Of a DNA stretch of 42,610 nt, positions 1 to 8,119 are shown in pieces (positions within the stretch are counted from its first letter, which is position 1; every line of letters begins with the position of its first letter). Both the position numbers and the translations under genes were made by a program. The stretch is from Oscillochloris sp. GTDB lineage: Bacteria; Chloroflexota; Chloroflexia; Chloroflexales; Chloroflexaceae. The notes under the pieces were generated by a model, which worked only from the letters and a program-made list of their open reading frames with translations, was not told the origin of the DNA and ran no database searches. The stretch lies in the NCBI GenBank assembly GCA_012032775.1, contig JAAUQO010000023.1, forward strand, positions 1 to 42,610, written 5' to 3'.

Positions 1-2
1 AA

Positions 3-275
3 CGCGGCGGCCGGCGCGAACGACGGCCGCAGCAGGCTCCGGTTGCCGAAAGCTATAGCTCGCCGGACTTCGAAGAGGAGTTCACCGGTGATGCGACGCT
101 CGAAGACTTGTTGTCGAAATTCGGCGGCCCGTCAAGCAATCGGAAGGATCGCCGTGGCCGCGACAGCGACAATGACAACGACGAGGAAGACGAAGAGGAG
201 TACAGCGATCGGCAGGAGCGCCGCCAGCGCGATGCCATTCGTCGTACGTTGCAGCAGGTCGGCCGCGACGATTAA
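3..275 (+). CDS. C-terminal part of an unknown charged protein (5' end outside window)
   Basis: An open frame runs from the window edge to a TAA at 273-275 and gives about 90 residues. It begins with an Arg-rich stretch, has a short middle segment (FEEEFTGDATLEDLLSKFGG), and ends in a highly charged tail: a run of Asp/Glu/Asn followed by an Arg/Gln-rich helix ending GRDD. Codon use matches the neighbouring genes, with GC-rich third positions, so I take it as real coding sequence. The charged, low-complexity tail suggests a disordered or nucleic-acid/ribosome-associated C terminus, but I do not recognise the family and assign no function. It is separated from rpmH by a terminator-like hairpin and a promoter, so it belongs to a different transcription unit. 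Confidence 0.6.
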   Translation, partial: RGGRRERRPQQAPVAESYSSPDFEEEFTGDATLEDLLSKFGGPSSNRKDRRGRDSDNDNDEEDEEEYSDRQERRQRDAIRRTLQQVGRDD

Positions 276-292
276 CGTCGGTTGATGTGTGG

Positions 293-329
293 CGCGGGGT
301 GTCGGCCCCTTCCTTGCCGATACCCCGCG
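293..329 (+). terminator. Hairpin ending the upstream unit
   Basis: A 13-bp stem (293-305 with 317-329, one G-T wobble) encloses an 11-nt loop, 18 nt after the stop of the first gene. No clear T-tract follows (TTGCTATG), so an intrinsic terminator is likely but not certain. It lies just before the rpmH promoter. Confidence 0.5.
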
Positions 330-341
330 TTGCTATGTCAT

Positions 342-371
342 TTGACATCGTCCTGACGCGGCGAGTATAAT
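342..371 (+). promoter_or_regulatory. Sigma-70-type promoter of rpmH
   Basis: TTGACA at 342-347 and TATAAT at 366-371 are separated by 18 bp, a full match to the housekeeping consensus. The predicted start near 378 leaves a leader of about 60 nt before rpmH, suited to a strongly expressed ribosomal protein gene. Confidence 0.8.
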
Positions 372-436
372 ATTCTGAGCTTTTTTGATCGCTTATTATC
401 GCGCCAGTGGCGTGAAGTAATGTTAGGAGTAACGTA

Positions 437-610
437 ATGCCGAAGCGAACATGGCAGCCAAAGCGCATTCCGCGCCGGCGTAAGCATGGATTTTTGTCGC
501 GGATGGAAACCAAAGACGGGCGCGAAGTGCTGCGCCGCCGCCGCGCCAAGGGCCGTTGGAAGTTGTCGGTTAGCGACGAGCGGCGGGCGGTTCGACGCGG
601 CCACCGTTAG
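437..610 (+). CDS. rpmH: 50S ribosomal protein L34
   Basis: A 57-residue, very basic protein that binds 23S rRNA in the large ribosomal subunit. The start [18 protein letters not shown] and the following [22 protein letters not shown] match the L34 family signature almost end to end. The family is usually 44-50 residues; the excess is a C-terminal extension of about 12 residues ([12 protein letters not shown]), so the extra length lies outside the conserved core. The start is set by TAGGAG at 424-429 with 7 nt spacing. It is the first gene of the classical rpmH-rnpA-yidC-jag order and sits behind a consensus promoter. Confidence 0.95.
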   Translation: MPKRTWQPKRIPRRRKHGFLSRMETKDGREVLRRRRAKGRWKLSVSDERRAVRRGHR

Positions 611-641
611 GCCGACGTGGTGAACGGATTGTGCCTTCAGT

Positions 642-683
642 CAGGGTACAGAGTTGGCCGGCTAACGCTCGCTCTGTACCCTG
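642..683 (+). promoter_or_regulatory. Long-loop hairpin between rpmH and rnpA
   Basis: A perfect 12-bp inverted repeat (CAGGGTACAGAG at 642-653 with its complement at 672-683) encloses an 18-nt loop and ends about 10 nt before the rnpA Shine-Dalgarno sequence. There is no T-tract. It could be a processing site or partial attenuator lowering rnpA expression relative to rpmH; that role is inference. Confidence 0.5.
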
Positions 684-704
684 CGGTTTGTCCGGGGTGG
701 ATCG

Positions 705-1076
705 ATGAAGCGTTCGTATCGGCTGCGCCGGCCCGATCAATTTCGGCGGGCACGTCGTGAGGGCCGATCGTTCAGTACTGCTCTGCTGACGTTGTATGTT
801 GTGGCCGGTCGGCGGCGGAAGACACGCTGTGGGTTTGTAGTCGGAAAGCATGTCGGTGGTGCTGTGGAGCGTAATCGGGCTAAGCGGCGCGTACGTGAAG
901 CGGTACGGTTGGCATTGCCGATGATCGCTTCCGGTTATGATCTGGTTTTTGTAGTTCGTGGCTCCACAGTGATCGAGGCCGCCTTCCCCGCGATTCAGAC
1001 AAGCGTTGAGCAGTTGTTGCGCCGGGCCGGTCTCTGGAATGTGCCGGCAGTTCCAACCACGGCGATGATACAATAG
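705..1076 (+). CDS. rnpA: Ribonuclease P protein component
   Basis: A 123-residue basic protein that binds the RNase P RNA and helps mature the 5' ends of tRNAs. The N-terminal MKRSYRLRRPDQFRRARREG matches the family. The diagnostic RNR motif is present as VERNRAKRRVREAVR, followed by the YDLVFVVR strand. Length is normal for the family. GGGGTGG at 694-700 supports the ATG at 705. It follows rpmH and precedes yidC, the usual order, but yidD, often found between rnpA and yidC, is absent from the 129-nt gap that follows. The last residues (VPAVPTTAMIQ) are not conserved. Confidence 0.93.
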   Translation: MKRSYRLRRPDQFRRARREGRSFSTALLTLYVVAGRRRKTRCGFVVGKHVGGAVERNRAKRRVREAVRLALPMIASGYDLVFVVRGSTVIEAAFPAIQTSVEQLLRRAGLWNVPAVPTTAMIQ

Positions 1077-1205
1077 ACGCTTGATTGCAACCAGGACAGT
1101 CCCGCTGATCGTCAAAGTTCTTACCTTGTTCGATGTACGGCTCGTTCGTTTATGTATGGCCTGATGGCTTCGCATAAGCGATATTTACGCGAAGAGGTTT
1201 ATTCT

Positions 1206-2222
1206 ATGGGTGCTATCTGGTCCGGTTTTGTCGGCTTTCTTGAACAGGCGTTGCTCTGGTTTTCGACGGTAACCGGCAGTGTGGCCCTGGGAATCGTGCT
1301 CTTTACTGTTTGTGCTCGCCTGGTAATCTTGCCGTTGACGCTTACGTCGCTGCGTTCTAGTCGCCGCATGCAGGAGATCCAACCGCTGATCAAAGAGTTG
1401 CAGCGGAAATATGGCAAGGAGCCGCAGCGGCTGCAAGAAGAGACGCTGAAGATTTATCGCGAGCAGAAGATCAACCCGTTGGGCGGATGTCTGCCGCTGT
1501 TGTTGCAGTTGCCGATCTTTTTCGGTGTGTACCAGGCCGTCTATCACCTGATGGTGCCTGAGCAACGCATTAATCTGAGCGCCGACGCTGCTGCTGCATT
1601 GCAAAATCCCGAAATCGCGGCGATGTTTAATGAGCAGTTGTTCGGATTTATCGATCTTGGTACAGCTACCTTCGGCGCAGCCGGTTTCGCCGGAATTGCC
1701 TATGTGATTCTGCCGCTGCTTTCGATTCTTTTGCAGTTCTTGCAACAGTTGATGGCGACGCCGCGAGTGCAGGATCCGCAGCAGAAGGCGATGATGCAGG
1801 CAATGATGTTTATGCCGTTCATCTTTGGCTATATCGCCTTTACGTTCCCTACCGGCGCTGTGTTGTACTGGGTGGTGAGTAGTCTTGTCGGCGTGGTGCA
1901 GCAGTATTTCACGTCCGGTTGGGGTTCGTTGGCCAATTACTTGAAATTTCTGCCGCCTGATGGCCGGATTACAACGGCGTCTGCGCTGTCGCCGGCTGTT
2001 GTCGGTGCGACTGCCGGCGGCGCTGAGGCTGCGGCTCCGGCTCCGAAAACAGATTTCTGGTCGGTGATGCGCCCGTTGACGGAGACAACGTTGTCGAATG
2101 CGCCGCAAACAGTGGAATCCGAAGGGGTTACAGATGTCGATGCGGTTGAGTCGGCGATGAAAGAAGCCCGTAGTCAGGGCCGAGCACAAGCGAATCTGCG
2201 CCGACCGCGCCGACGGCGATAG
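1206..2222 (+). CDS. yidC: Membrane protein insertase YidC/OxaI family
   Basis: A 338-residue polytopic membrane protein that inserts and folds proteins in the cytoplasmic membrane, alone or with SecYEG. It shows the OxaI core: a first transmembrane segment carrying the conserved groove arginine (CARLVILPLTL), the cytoplasmic coiled-coil hairpin (EIQPLIKELQRKYG), the hallmark GCLPLLLQLPIFFGVYQ, and later hydrophobic segments ending in PTGAVLYWVVSSLVGVVQQY. It is the short Gram-positive-like form without the large periplasmic domain of proteobacterial YidC. The tail is Ala/Pro-rich, then very basic (ANLRRPRRRR), as in forms that contact the ribosome. An in-frame ATG exists at 1152, but GAAGAGG at 1191-1197 with good spacing favours 1206. 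Confidence 0.92.
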   Translation: MGAIWSGFVGFLEQALLWFSTVTGSVALGIVLFTVCARLVILPLTLTSLRSSRRMQEIQPLIKELQRKYGKEPQRLQEETLKIYREQKINPLGGCLPLLLQLPIFFGVYQAVYHLMVPEQRINLSADAAAALQNPEIAAMFNEQLFGFIDLGTATFGAAGFAGIAYVILPLLSILLQFLQQLMATPRVQDPQQKAMMQAMMFMPFIFGYIAFTFPTGAVLYWVVSSLVGVVQQYFTSGWGSLANYLKFLPPDGRITTASALSPAVVGATAGGAEAAAPAPKTDFWSVMRPLTETTLSNAPQTVESEGVTDVDAVESAMKEARSQGRAQANLRRPRRRR

Positions 2223-2345
2223 CCGGGCTTATTTCAGGTAGGCACTGTTTCGTCTTGCATTGATACGCCTGAACCGTCGGTGGCGCAAGCCTTGCCTGAA
2301 CAGTTGTAAACATCGATTACCAGCACAGTGTTTGCGAGGGAAGGT

Positions 2346-3029
2346 ATGAAGAGCATCGAGATCAGCGCGCGTACGGTCGCCGAAGCCGTCGAGCTCGCGC
2401 TTGCGCAGCTCGGCAAGGATCGCGACGAGGTTATGATCGCGGTGCTGGAATCCGGCGAGCAAAGCGATGAGGCGCTGGTACGGGTGACGGTGGTTGATGA
2501 TGAGGAAGAAGAAGAGGCGGTTGCGGCGCCTTCACCGGCAACCGGTACCGTTACCGGGATCGCCCAGGGCATTCTGGAAGATTTGCTTGAGCGCATGGAT
2601 ATCCACGCCTATGTGACGGCGGTTCTCAACCGGGTGCCCGGCCAGAAAGGTGATATCGAGGAGACGGTGACGCTGCATGTGGAAGGCGCCGATGAGGAGG
2701 CGATGGGCTTGCTGATCGGTCGGCGCGGTGAAACGTTGCGCTCGTTGCAGTTCTTGCTTAACCTGTTGGTTAGCCGGCGGGTGCAGAAGTGGCCGCAAGT
2801 GGTGGTCGATGTCGGGAATTATCGTCAACGCCGCCAGGAGTCGCTCGAAGGCCTGGCACGGCGTATGGCGGAACGGGTACGACAGACCGGCCGGCCGATC
2901 ATGCTTGAGCCGATGGCTGCCTATGAGCGGCGGATTGTGCATCTGGCGCTGCGCGAAGATAAAACGATTTATACCGAGAGCAGCGGCGAAGGTGAGAATC
3001 GCAAGATTGTGATTTATCCCGTTCGCTAG
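2346..3029 (+). CDS. jag: Jag/KhpB-type RNA-binding protein
   Basis: A 227-residue cytoplasmic protein with the three-part Jag (EloR/KhpB) architecture: an N-terminal Jag_N domain (about residues 1-50, MKSIEISARTVAEAVELAL), an acidic linker with a run of Asp/Glu, a KH domain (about 75-150, with GLLIGRRGETLRSLQFLLN) and a C-terminal R3H domain (about 155-225, with the R...H pattern in YERRIVHLAL). The family binds RNA and affects cell elongation and division in firmicutes; its role in Chloroflexota is not established. A GTG at 2328 is in frame, but GAGGGAAGG at 2336-2344 fits the ATG at 2346. Placement directly after yidC is the classical context (spoIIIJ-jag). Confidence 0.93.
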   Translation: MKSIEISARTVAEAVELALAQLGKDRDEVMIAVLESGEQSDEALVRVTVVDDEEEEEAVAAPSPATGTVTGIAQGILEDLLERMDIHAYVTAVLNRVPGQKGDIEETVTLHVEGADEEAMGLLIGRRGETLRSLQFLLNLLVSRRVQKWPQVVVDVGNYRQRRQESLEGLARRMAERVRQTGRPIMLEPMAAYERRIVHLALREDKTIYTESSGEGENRKIVIYPVR

Positions 3030-3054
3030 TGTTCGTTGACAGCCGTCAATTCGC

Positions 3055-3078
3055 AGAGGCGCCCTCAGGGGCGTCTCT
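3055..3078 (+). terminator. Hairpin after jag
   Basis: A 10-bp stem (3055-3064 with 3069-3078, one wobble) with a TCAG tetraloop starts 26 nt after the jag stop. The following bases are pyrimidine-rich but not a clean T-tract. Its presence argues against starting the next gene at 3036. Confidence 0.55.
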
Positions 3079-3092
3079 GTCTATCTTCAACC

Positions 3093-3911
3093 GTGATACA
3101 GTATCTTGCAATCGGTCATCTGACACGCGATGTGTTGCCGCAAGGCGGCTACGCACCCGGCGGAAGTGTGTTGTATGCAACGGCAACTGCGCAACAACTG
3201 GGCTTGCAGAGCGGTTTGCTAACAGTTGCGGCTCCAGAGGATGTCCCGCAATTACCGATCGATCTGCTCGTGCAGGCAGCGCCGCAGTCAACGACCTTCG
3301 AGAATCGCTATAGCAGCGCCGGGCGGCGACAAGTGCTGCACGCCGTCGCACCGCCGATTGATATCCGCCGGTTGCCACGAGATTGGTACGATGTGCCGCT
3401 GGTGCATCTGGCGCCGGTGGTGCATGAATGTAGCCTGGCGTTGGTGAACGATTTTCCTAACGCCTTGATTCTTGTTACGCCACAGGGCTGGATGCGTGAT
3501 TGGGATCGGACGCTTCCTGCTGAGGTGCGTCGTCGATCCTGGCATCCTGATCCTGCGCTCTTGCGGCGCTTGACGGCGCTGGTATTGAGTATCGAGGATG
3601 TGGACGGCGATGAGGCGTTGCCTGCTGCGTTCGCCGCTGATTGCCCGCTGGTGATTGTGACGCGTGGCGCAGCGGGGGCTACCGCCTATCTGAATGGGCA
3701 TCCCCATGCCGTTGTGGCCTATCCGGCGATCGAACGTGATCCGACCGGCGCCGGCGATGTGTTCGCAGCGGCGCTGTTGATCGGGTTGCACGAGTTGCAC
3801 GATCCGCTGGCCGCAGCGGCATTTGCGGCAGCGACGGCAGCCTGTTCGGTTGAGGCAGTTGGGATGGCCGGAATCCCCGATCGTGAGACGGTTCTGCAGC
3901 GGCTCTACTAA
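3093..3911 (+). CDS. PfkB-family carbohydrate/nucleoside kinase
   Basis: A 272-residue cytoplasmic protein of the ribokinase/PfkB fold. The N terminus (VIQYLAIGHLTRDV) fits the family's first strand and substrate motif. The C-terminal signature DPTGAGDVFAAALLIGL gives the anion hole and the catalytic Asp at about residue 222. The phosphorylated substrate cannot be told from the sequence; candidates range from fructose-type sugars to nucleosides. The GTG at 3093 is chosen because the longer frame from 3036 would be translated through the hairpin at 3055-3078. No strong Shine-Dalgarno sequence is visible. It faces the minus-strand signalling operon across a shared terminator. Confidence 0.8.
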   Translation: MIQYLAIGHLTRDVLPQGGYAPGGSVLYATATAQQLGLQSGLLTVAAPEDVPQLPIDLLVQAAPQSTTFENRYSSAGRRQVLHAVAPPIDIRRLPRDWYDVPLVHLAPVVHECSLALVNDFPNALILVTPQGWMRDWDRTLPAEVRRRSWHPDPALLRRLTALVLSIEDVDGDEALPAAFAADCPLVIVTRGAAGATAYLNGHPHAVVAYPAIERDPTGAGDVFAAALLIGLHELHDPLAAAAFAAATAACSVEAVGMAGIPDRETVLQRLY

Positions 3912-3916
3912 CGGAT

Positions 3917-3955
3917 GCTGGGCCTGTTGACAGCGAAGTTGCCAACAGGCCCAGC
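3917..3955. terminator. Bidirectional terminator between convergent units
   Basis: A perfect 13-bp stem (3917-3929 with 3943-3955) with a 13-nt loop, followed by GCATTTTAT on the plus strand. It lies between the stop of the PfkB kinase and the stop of the minus-strand FHA protein and can serve both. Confidence 0.75.
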
Positions 3956-3960
3956 GCATT

Positions 3961-5286
3961 TTATAGGTGGAACGTCGCCGCGATCCGGCCAAACTGGATC
4001 TTCGCGCCGTCGCTTAGCGGATTCGGCGTGTTTGGTTCAAGGCGTGCACCGTCTACGCGCGTATAATTGGTGCTGTTCAAGTCGGTGATCGTCCACTGAT
4101 CGCCTTTGTGGTTGATCCGAGCATGCTGCCGGCTCACACCGCCGGTCTCGCCGCCGTGTGGCGTGAGATCAACTTCTGGGAAGATGTTGCTGACCGGATC
4201 TTCACGCCCGATGATGATTTCCTCGCGATCGGTAGGCAGCTTCATCTCCTGGCCGTCGCTCAACACAAGCCGGGGGCCGGCCGCCTGAGGTGCCGGCGTA
4301 GGTGCGGCTGCAGCCGGAGTCGGTGTTGCTTCAGGAGTTGCAGGCGGCGGCGTTGCGGTCGGGGCCGCAGCAGCCGGCATCGTTCCACCGCTCAGCGCGG
4401 CGAGATCGCTCCTGGCCTTGGCAAGGGCCGTGCGGGCTTCGTCGAGGCCGGCGAGCACGGCGGGTGGTGTGGCGGCGCCGAAGGTGGACTGCATCTGCTC
4501 GAACTGGCTGATAATCTGCTGCTGGCGGGCAATCTCGGCTTCAAGTTCAGCTTTACGAGCCGGATCGACGGCGGGTGCCGGTGCGGGTGTTGCTGCGGGC
4601 TCCTCGGTAGGCGGCGGTGCAGCCTCAGCGGGGGTTGGCGCGGCGGTTGCACTCTCAGCCGGGGCAGGTGCGGCTTCAGGCGGGGGCGCCGTCGCAGCAG
4701 CGATCTCCTCCGGGGTTGCCGCGATGGTGGGCATATCGGCCGCATCAGGCGGTGTAGCCTCTGCCGTTGCTGGTGGCGCTTGATCGACCGGTGGATTGGC
4801 CGCGTCGATTGGCGCGACAACCGTTGCCTCCATATCGTCGGCGGTTTGTTCAGGCGCCGGGGTTGCGACGGCGGAGATCGGTGTTTCGTGTTGCGAACTT
4901 AAATCCGCGCCGCAATTATCACAGAAGCGTTCGCCCGGCAGCACGGCTGAACCACAAACTTTACAAATTAACTGATTGGCTGCCGAGGCCGGCGCGGTGT
5001 CGGCCGGCGGCGATGCGAGCATCGTTGGGGCATCGGCGGAGCTTGCAACAACCGGAACCGGCGTCGGCGCAATTGCGCTCAAGCTGGCGCCGCAATTCTC
5101 GCAGAACGCTTCGCCGGGCAGGACAGTTGTGCCGCAGCTTGGGCAATTCGGTGCAGCCATTGTCGGTTGATCGGGCGAGACCGAGGCCGCCGGCTGGGCG
5201 GCTTCGCCCCCAAGGCGCGCTCCGCACTGATCGCAGAAGCGATTGGCGGGGTCGTTCTGCGCGCCGCAGTTAGGACATGTGCTCAT
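3961..5286 (-). CDS. Triple zinc-ribbon protein with C-terminal FHA domain
   Basis: A 441-residue protein with three Cys4 zinc ribbons (Cys 4/7/18/21, 48/51/62/65 and 108/111/122/125), a long Ala/Pro/Thr-rich linker, a short coiled coil (about residues 240-300, ARKAELEAEIARQQQIISQF) and a C-terminal FHA domain (about 335-441) with the motifs IIIGRED, GVSRQHARI and DLNSTNYTRVDG. FHA domains bind phosphothreonine peptides, so this is a probable reader for the Ser/Thr kinase encoded in the same operon. GAGGAG at 5295-5300 with 8 nt spacing fixes the ATG. It is the last gene of the five-gene minus operon. The ligand is unknown; the kinase link is inferred from co-location and domain logic. Confidence 0.85.
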   Translation of the reverse strand: MSTCPNCGAQNDPANRFCDQCGARLGGEAAQPAASVSPDQPTMAAPNCPSCGTTVLPGEAFCENCGASLSAIAPTPVPVVASSADAPTMLASPPADTAPASAANQLICKVCGSAVLPGERFCDNCGADLSSQHETPISAVATPAPEQTADDMEATVVAPIDAANPPVDQAPPATAEATPPDAADMPTIAATPEEIAAATAPPPEAAPAPAESATAAPTPAEAAPPPTEEPAATPAPAPAVDPARKAELEAEIARQQQIISQFEQMQSTFGAATPPAVLAGLDEARTALAKARSDLAALSGGTMPAAAAPTATPPPATPEATPTPAAAAPTPAPQAAGPRLVLSDGQEMKLPTDREEIIIGREDPVSNIFPEVDLTPHGGETGGVSRQHARINHKGDQWTITDLNSTNYTRVDGARLEPNTPNPLSDGAKIQFGRIAATFHL

Positions 5287-5360
5287 TGAGATAACTCCTC
5301 AGCTATCAAAAAGGATTCGGTGATGCGACGGCAAGCGTGTTGTGCTGACGCATCGCACCC

Positions 5361-5840
5361 TTATTCCTCAAGTTTTTGGGTGAGCCGACGGGTGGCGTAC
5401 TTCAGCTCTTTCTGGGTTTCGGCACTGATTTTGGCGCCCTGTTCAAGTTGTTCGGCTTGCTGGCGCGTTTTCTCGGCCAATTCCAATTCGCCCAGATCAA
5501 GCAGGCGGGTGGCGGCGGCGCGCAGTTTCTGGGTTGCGCCGCTGGTATTGCCTACTTCGGCTTCGGCCAGCGCCCGTGTCTGGAGTTTGAAGGCGGTCAC
5601 TTTCTCGACCAGGTTCATCACCCGCGGATCATAGGCGGCCGCATTTGCGTCGGCGGTAAACTCCAGCAGCACATCTTGCTTCACGATCTGCTCTTTTTCC
5701 TCACCGACCAGGGTTGCGTGCAATTCGGCCTGGGCAATGCGGAAGGCGCCGGTGGCTCGTGCCGGCAACATCATATCGATGACAATGCTGGCGGTATCGC
5801 CATAGATCAGATCACCCAACCGCACAGCAACCTCATTCAC
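5361..5840 (-). CDS. C-terminal half of a VWA-domain protein (separate frame)
   Basis: An open frame of 159 residues starting at a GTG that overlaps the stop of the upstream VWA frame in a GTGA arrangement (5837-5840). The first 75 residues look like the beta-sandwich that usually follows a VWA domain in the same polypeptide (VAVRLGDLIYGDTASIVIDMMLPAR, in parts); the rest is an alpha-helical region rich in Ala, Glu and Gln (LDLGELELAEKTRQQAEQLEQ). Reading the upstream frame with one extra base in the CC or AA at about 5849-5853 joins GY..TIGVNEVAV into a continuous protein. I therefore read this as the 3' part of one gene split by a single-base frame break. Natural translational coupling through GTGA is the alternative. 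Confidence 0.7.
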   Translation of the reverse strand: MNEVAVRLGDLIYGDTASIVIDMMLPARATGAFRIAQAELHATLVGEEKEQIVKQDVLLEFTADANAAAYDPRVMNLVEKVTAFKLQTRALAEAEVGNTSGATQKLRAAATRLLDLGELELAEKTRQQAEQLEQGAKISAETQKELKYATRRLTQKLEE

Positions 5841-6604
5841 GCCGATCGTTGGTAGCCGAGGTTGGCGATTGTTGGTGTGACACGATGCACGGCACGTGGA
5901 GTTACCTCGCGTACCAACCGTAGCAGCAGGCGTGCATCTTTGGCGGCGGTGCCCTGAGCGCTGCGCACGGCGCGTTGGAAAAACTGGTGGATGTGGTTCG
6001 GCTCGGCGATATAGTCGGAGTTTCCTTCGGTGAATTCGGCCAGATCGTCGAGTAACTTCTCATTCCATTCGGCACCGAGGCCAAGGGCCGTGATCCGCAC
6101 ACCGGCCTGACCAAGACTACGTGCGATATTGCGGCAGGTCTCCTCATCGCCCCAGGTCTGCCCATCGGTAAGCAGGAGCATATAACCAAGCCGATCAGGC
6201 CCGGCGTGCTTCTGCAACTCAGTCTGGCCGGCCTGCATCCCGAGCGACATCGCCGTGCCGCCCGACTCGACGATTGTATCGATCGCGGCGAGCAGCGCGG
6301 CCTTGTCGGCGGCGGGAGTTGCCGGCACCAGTGTTTGCACCGTATCGTCGAAGATCACGATCGAGACAACATCGTCGGCGGTGAGGGTTTCGATCACGCG
6401 CCTGGTGGCGGCCTTCATGCTCTCAAGCTTGGCGCCCTGCATCGAACCCGAGTGGTCGAGTACCAGGCAGAAATTGAGCGGCACAGCAACCGACGGCGGA
6501 GCGGTGGGTGTTGCTTCAACCAGGAGATAGGCTACCTGTGGTCCGCCCGTTACCGGGATCGGCGCACGCCCCCAGGTACAGGTGAGCGTTACGGCATCGG
6601 CCAT
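5837..6604 (-). CDS. Von Willebrand factor A domain protein, N-terminal part
   Basis: A 255-residue frame containing a complete VWA domain. The metal-ion-dependent adhesion site is intact: DHSGSM (DxSxS), the Thr in SGGTAM and the Asp in LLTDGQ. Such domains bind partner proteins through Mg2+. No signal peptide or transmembrane segment is visible, so a cytoplasmic location is likely. It is the only member of the five-gene operon without an N-terminal zinc ribbon. The start at 6604 (MADAVTL) is set by a strong AAGGAGG at 6611-6617 with 6 nt spacing, against a longer in-frame start at 6622. The frame stops after IANLGYQRSA where the family normally continues; see the adjacent entry. Confidence 0.85.
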   Translation of the reverse strand: MADAVTLTCTWGRAPIPVTGGPQVAYLLVEATPTAPPSVAVPLNFCLVLDHSGSMQGAKLESMKAATRRVIETLTADDVVSIVIFDDTVQTLVPATPAADKAALLAAIDTIVESGGTAMSLGMQAGQTELQKHAGPDRLGYMLLLTDGQTWGDEETCRNIARSLGQAGVRITALGLGAEWNEKLLDDLAEFTEGNSDYIAEPNHIHQFFQRAVRSAQGTAAKDARLLLRLVREVTPRAVHRVTPTIANLGYQRSA

Positions 6605-6675
6605 CGAGATCCTCCTTATCACAGTTGCAGTTGTTGATCCGGCGGCGAGGCCGTACCATCAACAATCACAATCTT

Positions 6676-8103
6676 CTAAACGTGCGGTACAGCTTTCGTT
6701 GCGTCGTAGAACGTGGTTGCGGCGGGCGAACGCAACATGCCGTTATCGTCGTCGCTGTCGGGCAGCGCAGCGGCGACCCCGCAACACAGAAACAGTGTCA
6801 TAATCCCGGAGATAATTCCGATTAATGCATCGCGGCGTCCATGGCGTGAGTTGCGAACCGGTTCCCCGAAGAATGCAACGGCGCCGATAATCGCTGCAGT
6901 GGGGCCAAGGATCGTCGGCGGTAGCGCAAGTAAAACGCCGAAGCCGCTCAACACTTCGTTCGGATCACCGGTTCCTGCGCCGATAATGACGAATATCAGT
7001 GCAACCAGCATCCAGACGGCACTCACGGTGCCGAGCCAGAAACCGACGCGGGCCAGCGTTGTGCTGCCCGCTTGAGTAGACGGCGGCAATGCTCCACCGG
7101 TTGCGGGATGGGGCGGCAATGTTGGGATATTGCCGAGCATCGCGCCTGATTGCGGCGTTATGGCAATGGTTGAGCCGATCGCCGGGGCTGCCGCCGCACC
7201 GGCAGCCGTTTGCACCAGATAGCCGGTGCCGAGCAATGCGCGCCGGAACTCGCCGATACTGCTGAAGCGTTGTTCGGGATCGTTATCGGTGGCGCGGGCG
7301 ATCGTGGCCGCCAGATCGGCCGGCAAGGCCGGATTGAGTTGCGTGAGCGGGGGCATGCGAAACGGCGTCATCGCGGGATCATGGCCGCTGAGAAGATGAT
7401 GCAGCAGCACGCCGAGGCTGTAAATATCGGAGCGGGCATCGGTCTGACCGCGGCCATACTGCTCCGGCGCACTGTAGCCCATGGTGCCGTAGGCCTGCGT
7501 ATCTTTGGTCTGACCGGCCTTGAAGAGGCGGGCGATGCCGAAATCGATCAGCTTGAGCTGCCCTTCGGGTGTGATCATCACATTCGCCGGCTTGAGATCG
7601 CGGAAGATCACCGGCGGCTGTTGGGCGTGCAGGTAGGCCAACACATCACAGAGTTGCAATGCCCAACCCTGAACCTCGGGCAGCGGGCGCGGGTATCCTT
7701 CGCGCTGCGCGTAGGCATGCAAGGTTTCGCCGGGGACGAACTCCATCACCAGATAGTTCTTGCCGTCCTCGGTGAAGTGGTCGGTCACGCGGGGCAGATT
7801 GGGATGGCTGAGCCGGGCCAGCAATTCGGCCTCGTACTTGAAGGCATCGCCGGCTTGCTGACGTTCAAGCGGCGAAGTGATCTGAGCGTCGCTCATCTCC
7901 TTGACCGCCCAGCGCACCGTACTGAGCCGGCGGTCGGCGGCGAGATAGACGGCGCCCATGCCGCCCTGACCGAGTTTTTTGGTCAGTTCGTAGCGATTTT
8001 GCAGCACGCGCAGCGGCGCAGCGCTGGTTGGCAGGCGAGTACCGCACTCGGGGCAAAATGCGATCCCGGGCGACACCTGGGTATTGCAACTCGGACAATT
8101 CAT
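6676..8103 (-). CDS. Zinc-ribbon serine/threonine protein kinase with C-terminal membrane segments
   Basis: A 475-residue Hanks-type kinase. Residues 1-25 form a Cys4 zinc ribbon (Cys 3/6/17/20). The kinase domain (about 38-300) has the glycine loop GQGGMGAVY, the ATP lysine (Lys68 in AVKEM), the catalytic loop FRDLKPANVM (Asp169, Lys171, Asn174; the usual His of HRD is Phe), DFGIAR (187-189) and the YSAPEQYG substrate loop, so it should be active. After a Pro/Thr linker come three hydrophobic segments (about 345-465), which put the kinase at the membrane with no sizeable external sensor domain. It lies 16 nt after the PP2C gene, and the pair would set phosphothreonine levels read by the FHA proteins nearby. 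No clear Shine-Dalgarno sequence precedes the ATG. Confidence 0.92.
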   Translation of the reverse strand: MNCPSCNTQVSPGIAFCPECGTRLPTSAAPLRVLQNRYELTKKLGQGGMGAVYLAADRRLSTVRWAVKEMSDAQITSPLERQQAGDAFKYEAELLARLSHPNLPRVTDHFTEDGKNYLVMEFVPGETLHAYAQREGYPRPLPEVQGWALQLCDVLAYLHAQQPPVIFRDLKPANVMITPEGQLKLIDFGIARLFKAGQTKDTQAYGTMGYSAPEQYGRGQTDARSDIYSLGVLLHHLLSGHDPAMTPFRMPPLTQLNPALPADLAATIARATDNDPEQRFSSIGEFRRALLGTGYLVQTAAGAAAAPAIGSTIAITPQSGAMLGNIPTLPPHPATGGALPPSTQAGSTTLARVGFWLGTVSAVWMLVALIFVIIGAGTGDPNEVLSGFGVLLALPPTILGPTAAIIGAVAFFGEPVRNSRHGRRDALIGIISGIMTLFLCCGVAAALPDSDDDNGMLRSPAATTFYDATKAVPHV

Positions 8104-8119
8104 GGTTCAGACTACAGTA

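Noticed and set aside
1185-2189. Long minus-strand open frame (334 codons) opposite yidC
   Set aside because: It is antisense to a clear YidC gene, rich in Arg/Gln/His as expected from a GC-rich complement, and has no family motif or ribosome site.
5837-5860. Programmed -1 frameshifting in the VWA gene
   Set aside because: No slippery heptamer and no obvious downstream pseudoknot; a missing base or coupled genes explain the data better.
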